A stretch of 7,023 nt of DNA from Methyloglobulus sp. (GTDB lineage: Bacteria > Pseudomonadota > Gammaproteobacteria > Methylococcales > Methylomonadaceae). This document shows positions 1 through 4,557 of this stretch, piece by piece. The notes beneath the pieces were generated by a model. It made no database searches. It was not told the DNA's origin and saw only the letters and a program-made list of their open reading frames with translations. The stretch lies in NCBI GenBank assembly GCA_013140405.1, contig JABFSV010000097.1, positions 1 to 7,023 on the forward strand. The letters run 5' to 3'. Both the position numbers and the translations under genes were made by a program. The stretch's first letter is position 1; every line of letters starts with the position of its first letter.

Positions 1-1
1 G

Positions 2-430
2 AATAAGCTGTATTATGCCTTCAGGGAATTGGGCAGGGTCAACCGTACATTGTTCCTGCTCAAGTATATTAATGATGTGGAACTCAGGAAAACTATCCAT
101 GCCGCCACCAACAAAAGCGAGGCGTTCAATGACTTCGTGCAGTGGCTGTTCTTCGGCGGCGACGGGATTATTGCCGAAAACATACGCCATGAGCAGCGCA
201 AGGTGATCAAGTACAACCATCTGGTGGCGAACATGGTGATATTGCACAACGTCCACCAAATGACCAAGGTATTGAAGGCCATGCAAAACGAAGGCTATGC
301 CCTGAATGAGCAATTGCTTAATGGATTGGCGCCCTACCGAAAGCACCATATCAACCGGTTTGGGGAATATCCCCTGGATTTGGATAGGGAAGTGGAGCCG
401 ATGAACTACAATGTCAGTTTTGACCTGTAA
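2..430 (+). CDS. tnpA: Tn3-family transposase TnpA, C-terminal part (5' end outside window)
   Basis: This is the C-terminal ~142 residues of a Tn3-family DDE transposase, which binds the transposon's terminal inverted repeats and carries out replicative transposition. The frame is open from base 2, so the gene enters from the left edge. The TTG at 29 is internal and not a real start. Family hallmarks are LGRVNRTLFLLKYINDVELR, then NKSEAFNDFVQWLFFGG, then HEQRKVIKYNHLVAN and NMVILHNVHQMT. The Glu in NKSEAF (codon at 119-121) lies about 100 residues from the C-terminus, where the third catalytic acid of Tn3-family TnpA is expected. The visible part has no frameshift or stop, so the gene may be intact upstream. 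No resolvase or passenger gene is visible in the window. Family identity is secure; whether the element is active cannot be judged. Confidence 0.93.
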   Translation, partial: NKLYYAFRELGRVNRTLFLLKYINDVELRKTIHAATNKSEAFNDFVQWLFFGGDGIIAENIRHEQRKVIKYNHLVANMVILHNVHQMTKVLKAMQNEGYALNEQLLNGLAPYRKHHINRFGEYPLDLDREVEPMNYNVSFDL

Positions 431-436
431 TTCATT

Positions 437-482
437 GGGTTAGGCCATTTTCTGCGAAAAAAACCGGAATATCGGCCAACCC
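437..482. repeat. inverted-repeat segment just after tnpA; candidate Tn3-type terminal repeat
   Basis: GGGTTAGGCC (437-446) faces GGCCAACCC (474-482), imperfect arms around a 27-base centre that includes an A7 run. Tn3-family tnpA genes usually end next to the right terminal inverted repeat, which is 35-48 bp long and ends in a C-run when read outwards. This segment begins 6 bases after the stop and ends in CCC, so it could be or contain that end. The arms could equally form a transcription terminator hairpin. The other transposon end is not in the window, so the call is tentative. Confidence 0.35.
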
Positions 483-539
483 TCGGTAGGGCCATTTGTG
501 CTTTATTCCTGCCCATATATCCACGATGTGGAACTGAGA
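482..539 (+). pseudogene. second, diverged scrap of a Tn3-family transposase gene
   Basis: These 58 bases align with 29-88 of the upstream tnpA at about 42 of 58 positions (hand count) with one 2-base deletion after 514. Before the deletion the frame reads LGRAICALFLP, matching LGRVNRTLFLL. After it another frame reads YIHDVELRE, matching YINDVELRK. The scrap therefore covers the same conserved TnpA block from a different, diverged copy, and it is frameshifted. Homology stops on both sides: the inverted-repeat segment lies to the left and the receiver-domain fragment to the right. It is a dead relic of an older Tn3-type element or a rearrangement by-product. The matched block is short, so chance similarity is unlikely but not excluded. 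Confidence 0.55.
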
Positions 540-747
540 GAAATTGAGGGAAATAGAAAGCCGAATGAACTTAACGAGGACTAAAATCATTGCATTTACT
601 GCCAATGCGATGAATGGTGACGATGAGGATTGTATCGCTGCAGGCATGGATGGCTATTTGGCTAAGCCGATAAAACCATCGGACATAGAGAACGTTTTAG
701 TGACATGGCTACCACAAGAAAAACGCAACACCAATTCGGAGGCTTAG
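538..747 (+). pseudogene. response-regulator receiver (REC) domain, C-terminal fragment
   Basis: The reading frame codes for the last third of a CheY-like receiver domain, of the kind found at the end of hybrid sensor histidine kinases. It carries the conserved Thr in IIAFTANAM (beta-4), the GDDEDCIAAGMDGYL stretch (alpha-4/beta-5) and the conserved Lys in AKPIKP. A short tail ends at TAG 745-747. The phosphoacceptor Asp, the acidic pocket and everything upstream are missing. A TGA at 535-537 closes the frame just before the similarity begins, where the transposase scrap ends. A TTG at 544 could in principle start a 67-residue product, but no ribosome-binding site precedes it. It is best read as a truncated gene remnant joined to mobile-element debris. 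Confidence 0.75.
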
Positions 748-782
748 GCAGTAATGAACATCTAAAATGTTTTACTTAAAAA

Positions 783-890
783 TATCTAGCAAATGAAGGT
801 TTTTTAGTCATAGAATCAACGCCACGAGCAAGCTGGTACTTTGGTGACGAGGTGGCCTTTCTGACTGATGGCGAGCGGGTGCTGCAATAA
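783..890 (+). pseudogene. possible C-terminal scrap of an unidentified protein
   Basis: One frame stays open for about 35 codons up to TAA 888-890 and ends in a protein-like stretch reading SWYFGDEVAFLTDGERVLQ. It has no start codon, and the frame is closed by a TAA just upstream. Its higher GC than the flanking bases is what suggests former coding sequence. I do not recognise the family. It may simply be chance. Confidence 0.2.
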
Positions 891-991
891 CGAAATCGTC
901 TTCCATAAAGTTTAAAGGGGAAAGTAAATGCTTAAACAAGACTACCTTTTCGTATATTTGCGGAAAAATATGTCTCTCTAAGAGAATAACG

Positions 992-1184
992 ATGAGTCAA
1001 TTAAAAAAAGTATTAAGGCTTAGTTTCAGCGCTGTTAAGCATCCGGAAAATCAGTGCAAGCACCAAGGTTAACGTTGGAAGTGTCCAGCAGATTTTAAAG
1101 CGGGCGGAGCCGCTTCAACCGCTCACTGCCGACAGGCGGTTTAGAAACCGAGGCCTTGCAGGGGGGGGCAATCGTTTTCTATGA
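992..1184 (+). pseudogene. IS21-family transposase IstA, decayed N-terminal fragment
   Basis: An ATG at 992, preceded by AGAGA, opens MSQLKKVLRLSFSAVKH, which resembles the start of IS21-type IstA proteins. That frame stops at TAA 1070-1072. The next frame takes over at about 1050 and reads ISASTKVNVGSVQQILKRAE, the helix-turn-helix that normally follows directly, and runs to TGA 1182-1184. A third frame from about 1135 (GLETEALQGG) looks like the continuation of the protein. At least two frameshifts are therefore present, with an eight-G run at 1161-1168 as an obvious slippage spot. No istB or rest of istA follows. This is a dead IS21 end fragment whose left terminal repeat could not be fixed. 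Confidence 0.6.
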
Positions 1185-1285
1185 GCCGACTTTATACAAA
1201 ATTAACCGGCCGTTCACAGAAAATTGCCGACTGAATTTCCCTTTCGATGTATTTCCCAGTAATTCTATTAGAACCCCCAACTTGT

Positions 1286-1325
1286 TATTGCTTTATCCTT
1301 ACTATATAGTAAGGATAAAGCAATA
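1286..1325. repeat. perfect 40-bp loopless palindrome with 4-bp flanking direct repeat
   Basis: The left half reads TATTGCTTTATCCTTACTAT and the right half is its exact reverse complement, with no spacer (centre between 1305 and 1306). The bases immediately outside, 1282-1285 and 1326-1329, are both TTGT, as a target-site duplication would be. It sits 85 bp upstream of vapB. As RNA it would form a very stable AU-rich hairpin but has no terminal U-run. It could be a minimal miniature transposable element, two abutting inverted ends of a lost insertion sequence, or a protein-binding palindrome. I saw no second copy in the window. Confidence 0.9.
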
Positions 1326-1345
1326 TTGTAATCTTATACGGTTTT

Positions 1346-1375
1346 TTGACCAGTAATTTCGGATCAAGGCCTAAT
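1346..1375 (+). promoter_or_regulatory. candidate vapBC promoter
   Basis: TTGACC (1346-1351) and CCTAAT (1370-1375) form a sigma-70-like pair with an 18-bp spacer, 35 bp upstream of the vapB start. The -35 box is good and the -10 box is weak. No clear operator palindrome was seen between it and vapB. Confidence 0.3.
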
Positions 1376-1410
1376 AAGAAAAAATGTTACAAAGATTTTA
1401 AGGATTTATT

Positions 1411-1653
1411 ATGGCAACATCGACAATCACCAGCAAAGGGCAGATAACTATTCCTGCCGCGGTTCGCGCCGCACTGGGTATCTCAACAGGCGACAGGGTT
1501 GAGTTTGTCCAAGTGGAATCGGGGCGCTTTGAATTGTTGGCGGCCACCTTGCCAGTGAGCGCTTTAAAAGGCATGGTTAAAAAACCAAACAAACCTGTAA
1601 CCATAGAAGAAATGAACGAGGCAATTACTTCAAATGGGACAAAGGCTAAGTGA
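1411..1653 (+). CDS. vapB: AbrB-type antitoxin of a VapBC module
   Basis: This 80-residue antitoxin has an N-terminal SpoVT/AbrB swapped-hairpin DNA-binding domain. The diagnostic stretch is STITSKGQITIPAAVR (residues 3-18), followed by LGISTGDRVEFVQVESGRFEL. The C-terminal part (about residues 50-80, KGMVKKPNKPVTIEEMNEAI) is the kind of tail that wraps the PIN toxin and blocks its active site. AAGGA at 1400-1404 stands 6 bases before ATG 1411, which supports the start. The gene overlaps vapC by 4 bp, indicating one transcript and coupled translation. In such modules the antitoxin, alone and with toxin, represses its own promoter. The family call is firm; self-repression here is inferred. Confidence 0.93.
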   Translation: MATSTITSKGQITIPAAVRAALGISTGDRVEFVQVESGRFELLAATLPVSALKGMVKKPNKPVTIEEMNEAITSNGTKAK

Positions 1654-2060
1654 TAGGCCTGGATACGAATGTATTGGTTCGTTACATTACCCAAGATGAC
1701 CCCATTCAATCTGAAATGGCAAACGCGCTTTTTGAATCCCTTTCAACTGGTTTAGAGGCTTATGTCACTGTCGTTAGCTTGGTGGAGCTAGTTTGGGTTC
1801 TGTCTAGCTGCTATGATTCAAGTAAAGCTGAAATAAGCAATGTGCTAGAGAGCTTGATGCACACCAAGTACATCATCATTCAGGACGCAGATATTGTTTG
1901 GAAAGCGTTACGTAATTTCAAGGAAGGCAAAGCGGATTTCCCAGATTGCTTAATAAAACATACATCATTCAATGCAGGTTGCAGTTCCGTAGTCACTTTT
2001 GACGTTAAAGCTGCCAGGGATAGTGGCATGAACCTTATTGGTTCTGAACGTATTAAATAG
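1650..2060 (+). CDS. vapC: VapC-type PIN-domain ribonuclease toxin
   Basis: This 136-residue PIN-domain toxin belongs to a family of Mg2+-dependent endoribonucleases that cleave tRNA or rRNA and stop translation when VapB is degraded. The acidic active-site set is visible: Asp5 in GLDTNVLVR, Glu46 in VSLVELVWVL, Asp96 and Asp99 in KADFPDCLI, and Asp118 in TFDVKAAR. Length matches the family, and no catalytic residue is missing, so it looks active. Translation starts at a GTG (1650-1652) that overlaps the vapB stop in a GTGA junction. No separate ribosome-binding site is needed if translation is coupled. The RNA target cannot be read from sequence. Two perfect palindromes follow the stop codon before the convergent phd-parE pair. 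Confidence 0.94.
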   Translation: MIGLDTNVLVRYITQDDPIQSEMANALFESLSTGLEAYVTVVSLVELVWVLSSCYDSSKAEISNVLESLMHTKYIIIQDADIVWKALRNFKEGKADFPDCLIKHTSFNAGCSSVVTFDVKAARDSGMNLIGSERIK

Positions 2061-2081
2061 GTGTCGTTGTCAAATAAGGAT

Positions 2082-2109
2082 GTACATTTTGGGTATACCC
2101 AAAATGTAC
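2082..2109. repeat. perfect 28-bp loopless palindrome after vapC
   Basis: The left half is GTACATTTTGGGTA and the right half is its exact reverse complement, centred at 2095/2096. It lies 21 bp past the vapC stop, in the gap between two convergent TA operons, so it could act as a bidirectional terminator hairpin, though it lacks a clean U-run. Like the 40-bp palindrome upstream of vapB it has no spacer and a central TATA, but the arm sequences differ. Confidence 0.85.
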
Positions 2110-2112
2110 TCA

Positions 2113-2130
2113 TAAATTTTGCAAAATTTA
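2113..2130. repeat. perfect 18-bp AT-rich palindrome
   Basis: TAAATTTTGCAAAATTTA is fully palindromic and begins 3 bp after the 28-bp palindrome. Together the two fill most of the gap between vapC and the convergent ParE-type gene. It could extend a terminator or bind a dimeric protein. No function is shown. Confidence 0.7.
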
Positions 2131-2169
2131 AACCCAAAACAAAAACAGCCAAGCTTTACCGTCCATGAT

Positions 2170-2442
2170 TTAGGATGCTCGGCTACCGTGCAGGATACGA
2201 ATGACGTCGATGCCTGTTCGTGAAGGCCGGTAGAAAATTAAATATGAATCGACGGGGAATTTATACAGGCTGCAGTATTCATACCGCTGGATGCCAAGCC
2301 CGGGGGAATTGGCCAATAATTCGCATCTTTGCTTGAGAACTGCCATGTATTGGGATGCAACGCCGGGCTTGTCCCGGCTAATGAAATCCCGTATTTCCTT
2401 TAAATCACTCCTGGCCAGCGGTGTAAACCTTGCGGTTGCCAT
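2170..2442 (-). CDS. ParE/RelE-superfamily toxin partnered with a Phd-type antitoxin
   Basis: This 90-residue protein has the compact RelE/ParE fold: an N-terminal helical hairpin (LARSDLKEIRDFISRD, then an AVLKQRCELLANSPGLG helix) followed by a beta-sheet with YKFPVDSYLIFYRP and the C-terminal strand DVIRILHGSRAS. The ILHGSR ending, with the conserved Arg in the sheet, is typical of ParE-like members. Those poison DNA gyrase, whereas RelE-like relatives cut mRNA on the ribosome, and the sequence alone leans toward ParE. It follows its antitoxin by 27 bases, with a weak AGGG about 10 bases before ATG 2442. Length and motifs are complete. Transcription converges on vapC across the palindromes at 2082-2130. 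Confidence 0.88.
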   Translation of the reverse strand: MATARFTPLARSDLKEIRDFISRDKPGVASQYMAVLKQRCELLANSPGLGIQRYEYCSLYKFPVDSYLIFYRPSRTGIDVIRILHGSRAS

Positions 2443-2470
2443 AGTGATGATGCCCTGAAAACAATCGGCT

Positions 2471-2716
2471 TTAAATGAGTCCGTTAAAAGCGGTTTCGCT
2501 ATCCACCAATTGGCCTTCGTCGGCTTGGCGGATACCCGCGTTTAAGTCGCTTTGTAAGGCTTGCAGCTTTAACTGTTGATAAGCCGCATATTCGCTTTCC
2601 GAGATCATGACCGCGACGGGGCGACCTTTTTTCTCGATGGTCACCGGGTTGCGCTGTGCCATATCGAGCAAGGCACCAAAATGGGTTTTGGCTTCGGTTG
2701 AAGGCATACTGACCAT
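2471..2716 (-). CDS. Phd/YefM-family antitoxin
   Basis: This 81-residue antitoxin has the Phd/YefM N-terminal DNA-binding fold, seen as STEAKTHFGALLDMAQ, then PVTIEKKGRPVAVMISESEY (about residues 6-45). A charged, less ordered C-terminal half (LNAGIRQADEGQLVDSETAF) would bind and neutralise the downstream ParE-like toxin. The ATG at 2714-2716 is preferred over a second in-frame ATG three codons later because GGAG on the minus strand (2725-2728) stands 8 bases before it. That ribosome-binding site lies inside the operator-like repeat at 2727-2762. The promoter overlaps the same repeat, so the usual autorepression by antitoxin and toxin-antitoxin complex is expected. Confidence 0.9.
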   Translation of the reverse strand: MVSMPSTEAKTHFGALLDMAQRNPVTIEKKGRPVAVMISESEYAAYQQLKLQALQSDLNAGIRQADEGQLVDSETAFNGLI

Positions 2717-2726
2717 TGTATTTGCT

Positions 2727-2762
2727 CCATAATGGTTGAAATGGTTATTTTAACCATTATGG
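2727..2762. promoter_or_regulatory. operator-like repeats before the phd-type antitoxin
   Basis: CCATAATGGTT (2727-2737) and its exact inverse AACCATTATGG (2752-2762) flank a middle copy. AATGGTTA (2740-2747) also pairs perfectly with TAACCATT (2751-2758). This gives three half-sites of one motif, two direct and one inverted. The repeats run from the antitoxin ribosome-binding site to the -10 box, the expected place for a Phd operator. Confidence 0.75.
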
Positions 2763-2784
2763 GTATCGTGGGTAGGTTTTGCAA
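2756..2784 (-). promoter_or_regulatory. promoter of the phd-parE operon
   Basis: On the minus strand TTGCAA (2779-2784) is followed by 17 bp and CATAAT (2756-2761), close to sigma-70 consensus. The -10 box lies inside an operator arm, so bound antitoxin would block RNA polymerase directly. Confidence 0.6.
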
Positions 2785-2902
2785 GCAAAGAATAACTGCG
2801 CGCACCCTTTTCGTGAAAGCGATCAATTATTAGTCATTGCCCCTTAGCACCGCAGAAACAAAAGAGTCGTTTAGCTGAGTATCTTTGAATTCGGGACTAG
2901 AT

Positions 2903-2935
2903 CATTATTAATTGCAAATAATGTGGGCAGCGCCC
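2903..2935 (-). terminator. possible hairpins downstream of res
   Basis: About 37 bases past the res stop on the minus strand are a GGGC/GCCC stem with a 3-base loop (2925-2935) and an adjoining CATTATT/AATAATG stem (2903-2923). The GC stem is short and the U-run is poor, so termination is only a possibility. Confidence 0.22.
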
Positions 2936-2971
2936 TGTTAAATGCAAGCCACTACAGTTATTGAGTAGGCT

Positions 2972-3511
2972 TTATTCAGCTTTCCAGGATTCAACGGACT
3001 TGGGTAGCCTCCCTAAATCATCGATTACGGCAATATGATGAGGAGGGGCATCAGACCAGCCCCACAAAACTAGGTTGCGGTTTTCTTCGGTACATCCCGG
3101 CGCAAAGCTTTGTACAATAACGCCTGCGTATCCAACTTCTTGCAATTTGTTGGCGAGTTGCCAAGTAGGAGGCTCCTGTCCTTGGTCTGCAATGTCTTCC
3201 CATGGACAAGCCAAATCAGCTTTAGTCAGGGTTAGTGCCTTTAATGTTTTAGTCTGCGTTAAATCGACTAAGTCGGCGCAATTGGCTTGATAAGCCACCA
3301 AAGTCATGGGCTGTGGTTTGAACGGGAAACCTTGCTGGGCTTCCATCCAGGCGGTGGTCGGGTCAAGTGACATATACAGGGCACTATTACCAGGCCTGTT
3401 AAATCGCCCACCATGTTTTTTTGCCCCGTCTCCAAACAATGGTTGGAATGACCACATAGGGTGGTGTGCACGGTAAACAATCCCCGAAAACTCAATTAAT
3501 GGTATTTTCAA
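2972..3511 (-). CDS. res: RES-domain toxin of an Xre-RES module
   Basis: This 179-residue RES-domain protein belongs to a toxin family that degrades NAD+ (Res, MbcT) or, in the ParT branch, ADP-ribosylates phosphoribosyl pyrophosphate synthetase. The fold resembles ADP-ribosyltransferases. Conserved positions seen are Arg14 in VYRAHHP, the GGRFNRPG loop (34-41), Tyr46 in LYMS, Glu57 in AWMEAQ, Ser135 in VIVQSFAPG and Asn146 in NLVLWGW. The Arg, Glu and Ser that name the family are all present, so it looks catalytic. The start is a TTG (3509-3511) overlapping the xre stop in a TTGA junction. A later Met19 cannot be the start because it would remove Arg14. A rare start codon plus overlap suggests low, coupled synthesis relative to the antitoxin. 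Confidence 0.93.
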   Translation of the reverse strand: MKIPLIEFSGIVYRAHHPMWSFQPLFGDGAKKHGGRFNRPGNSALYMSLDPTTAWMEAQQGFPFKPQPMTLVAYQANCADLVDLTQTKTLKALTLTKADLACPWEDIADQGQEPPTWQLANKLQEVGYAGVIVQSFAPGCTEENRNLVLWGWSDAPPHHIAVIDDLGRLPKSVESWKAE

Positions 3512-3873
3512 GCATAGCCGCCGTCGGCAATCCGGGAAAGGTAGGCCTTAACGGCAGCGGCCCGACCCTCCTTAACAAGGTCTTCTGCCGTTTTATCGCC
3601 AAAAGAGGGTAAAGGTTGAGATCTGAACCAGGCAAAAGCTCGGCCTGCGCCACCAGACCAGTCAGCTACGCGGTTGATGATTTCCACGGTATCCCTTAAC
3701 CGAGCCTGTGTTGCTTTACTTTTGACGCGGTTGCTTTTAGAAACCGAATCACGCGATAAGCCGGTGACTTCCGCGAGGTCACTTTGCGTGATATGCAATA
3801 CTCTGGCCAATGCGCTGGTCGCGACTAAGCCATCGTCGTTGATTACTGTGCGTAAAAATTCTATACTGCCCAT
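3508..3873 (-). CDS. xre: Xre-family antitoxin with MbcA/ParS toxin-binding domain (DUF2384)
   Basis: This antitoxin of the RES toxin is about 121 residues long. The N-terminal half has a Cro/Xre-like helix-turn-helix: LARVLHITQSDLAEVTGLSRD followed by a basic stretch, SVSKSNRVKSKATQARLRD. The C-terminal half (AFAWFRSQPLPSFGDKTAEDLVKEG, then AAVKAYLSRIADGGYA) is the MbcA/ParS toxin-binding region, whose end plugs the RES active site. ATG 3871-3873 is chosen over a TTG at 3880-3882 three codons upstream, because GAGG lies between them. The 3-base spacing to the ATG is short, so the TTG is not excluded. The gene overlaps res by 4 bp. A promoter and a near-palindrome lie directly upstream. Confidence 0.92.
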   Translation of the reverse strand: MGSIEFLRTVINDDGLVATSALARVLHITQSDLAEVTGLSRDSVSKSNRVKSKATQARLRDTVEIINRVADWSGGAGRAFAWFRSQPLPSFGDKTAEDLVKEGRAAAVKAYLSRIADGGYA

Positions 3874-3881
3874 ATGCCTCA

Positions 3882-3897
3882 AAAAATGTACGTTTTT
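3882..3897. promoter_or_regulatory. candidate operator of xre-res
   Basis: AAAAATGTACGTTTTT is a 16-bp palindrome with one mismatched pair, placed between the xre start and its -10 box, around the likely transcription start. This position fits autorepression by the Xre antitoxin. The core GTACATTTT (minus strand) also occurs in the 28-bp palindrome after vapC, which may be coincidence. Confidence 0.4.
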
Positions 3898-3905
3898 AGG
3901 GTATT

Positions 3906-3933
3906 ATTGTAAGGCGTATTGATGATAATTCAA
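3906..3933 (-). promoter_or_regulatory. promoter of xre-res
   Basis: On the minus strand TTGAAT (3928-3933) and TACAAT (3906-3911) are separated by 16 bp, a good sigma-70-like pair ending about 32 bp before the ATG. Confidence 0.55.
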
Positions 3934-3939
3934 GCTAAT

Positions 3940-3963
3940 CAGTAAAAAACCTTGATTTTACTG
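3940..3963. repeat. inverted repeat between divergent genes
   Basis: CAGTAAAA (3940-3947) and TTTTACTG (3956-3963) are perfect 8-bp arms around an 8-base loop. The repeat lies just upstream of the xre-res promoter and upstream of the small exported-protein gene. It could bind a regulator of either gene; no function is shown. Confidence 0.5.
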
Positions 3964-3996
3964 GGGGCATCTTTCAGAAACCCTATTACCCCATCA

Positions 3997-4025
3997 TTGT
4001 CCCAATGATTCCAAGATATTATAAA
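3997..4025 (+). promoter_or_regulatory. possible promoter of the small exported protein
   Basis: TTGTCC (3997-4002) and TATAAA (4020-4025) have a 17-bp spacer. Transcription from here would leave a leader of only about 11 bases, just containing the GAGGAG ribosome-binding site, so the true start may lie elsewhere. Confidence 0.35.
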
Positions 4026-4042
4026 TTCTACGAGGAGTGGTT

Positions 4043-4306
4043 ATGTTGCATATCAAAACTAAAAGAATTTCATTGCTTCTCTGTTTTTGCGTGATTATCG
4101 GGCTATCGTCTCCTGTGTTAACCCAGGCAGACGAAGTAAACTCGTGGGGCGGAGATTCAGGTAGTATAGATGCGGGAAAGGCTGCTGCACAAAAGGCGGC
4201 GGCAGCAAAAAGGGCGGCAAGGAAACAAAAGAAGGATGAGGAAAAAAAGGAAGCTGAGGCCAAAATGGAAGCGGAAGCTCAAAAGGGAGAAACGGTTGCA
4301 AAATAA
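4043..4306 (+). CDS. small exported Ala/Lys/Glu-rich protein
   Basis: This 87-residue protein has a clear Sec signal peptide: basic N-region (HIKTKR), hydrophobic core (ISLLLCFCVIIGLSS) and a likely cleavage after TQA at residue 29, leaving DEVNSWGGDSG. The mature part is about 58 residues. From about residue 44 it is a low-complexity, highly charged helix or coiled coil dominated by Ala, Lys and Glu (repeated AAAKRAARKQKKDEEKKEAEAK-like blocks). There is no lipobox or further membrane segment, so it should be periplasmic or secreted. ATG 4043 is preferred to the GTG at 4037 because GAGGAG (4032-4037) sits 5 bases before it. I do not recognise a family; low-complexity composition makes similarity unreliable. 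It is divergent from xre-res, with no evidence of joint function. Confidence 0.75.
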   Translation: MLHIKTKRISLLLCFCVIIGLSSPVLTQADEVNSWGGDSGSIDAGKAAAQKAAAAKRAARKQKKDEEKKEAEAKMEAEAQKGETVAK

Positions 4307-4339
4307 TTGGAATGAAAGCGTTACTGGAAGCTAAATAAA

Positions 4340-4386
4340 TCGGACTAGGACATTGATTGATAACAGTTGACGATTGCCTAGTTCGG
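4340..4386 (+). repeat. long-loop inverted repeat, possible RNA stem
   Basis: TCGGACTAGG (4340-4349) and CCTAGTTCGG (4377-4386) pair over ten positions, two of them G-U if transcribed. The loop is 27 bases and no U-run follows, so this is a weak candidate for a terminator or structured end of the preceding transcript. Confidence 0.3.
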
Positions 4387-4557
4387 AACGGGCCAGCGTT
4401 ATTCCATAGCAAGGAAACGTGAACGTTTATTTACGAGGCGATCGGCTTTGCCCATGGATACACATGCTGCCAAAACGATACCAAGCGACGGGTGGTGCTC
4501 ATCGCCTTGCTGTACGATAATCAAATATCACATAAGTGCAAAGACTATAACCAGGCA

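Larger units (their letters stand above)
748..1410. other. gene-free stretch made of remnants
   Basis: This stretch holds no intact gene. It contains a possible coding scrap at 783-890, the decayed IstA N-terminus at 992-1184, the 40-bp palindrome at 1286-1325 and the likely vapBC promoter. A 17-codon open frame at 928-981 (MLKQDYLFVYLRKNMSL) follows a GGGGA but is too short to support. The frame at 1156-1356 starts inside the IstA remnant and runs through the palindrome, so it is not taken as a gene. Confidence 0.6.

Noticed and set aside
437..482. Integron attC site suggested by GTTAGGC and GGCCAAC cores
   Set aside because: The cores are in the reverse order for an attC (GTT...AAC instead of AAC...GTT) and the TA genes are not arranged as a one-direction cassette array.
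1156..1356. 66-residue open frame through the 40-bp palindrome
   Set aside because: It starts inside the decayed IstA fragment at a TTG and its second half is encoded by the palindrome; it is a by-product of those features.
3075..3290. Open frame on the + strand inside res
   Set aside because: It is a shadow frame of the RES toxin gene, which has clear family motifs on the other strand.
4492..4557. N-terminal extension of the DCC-family protein from GTG 4492
   Set aside because: The extra 22 residues resemble no part of the family, no ribosome-binding site precedes the GTG, and ATG 4558 gives the usual family length.
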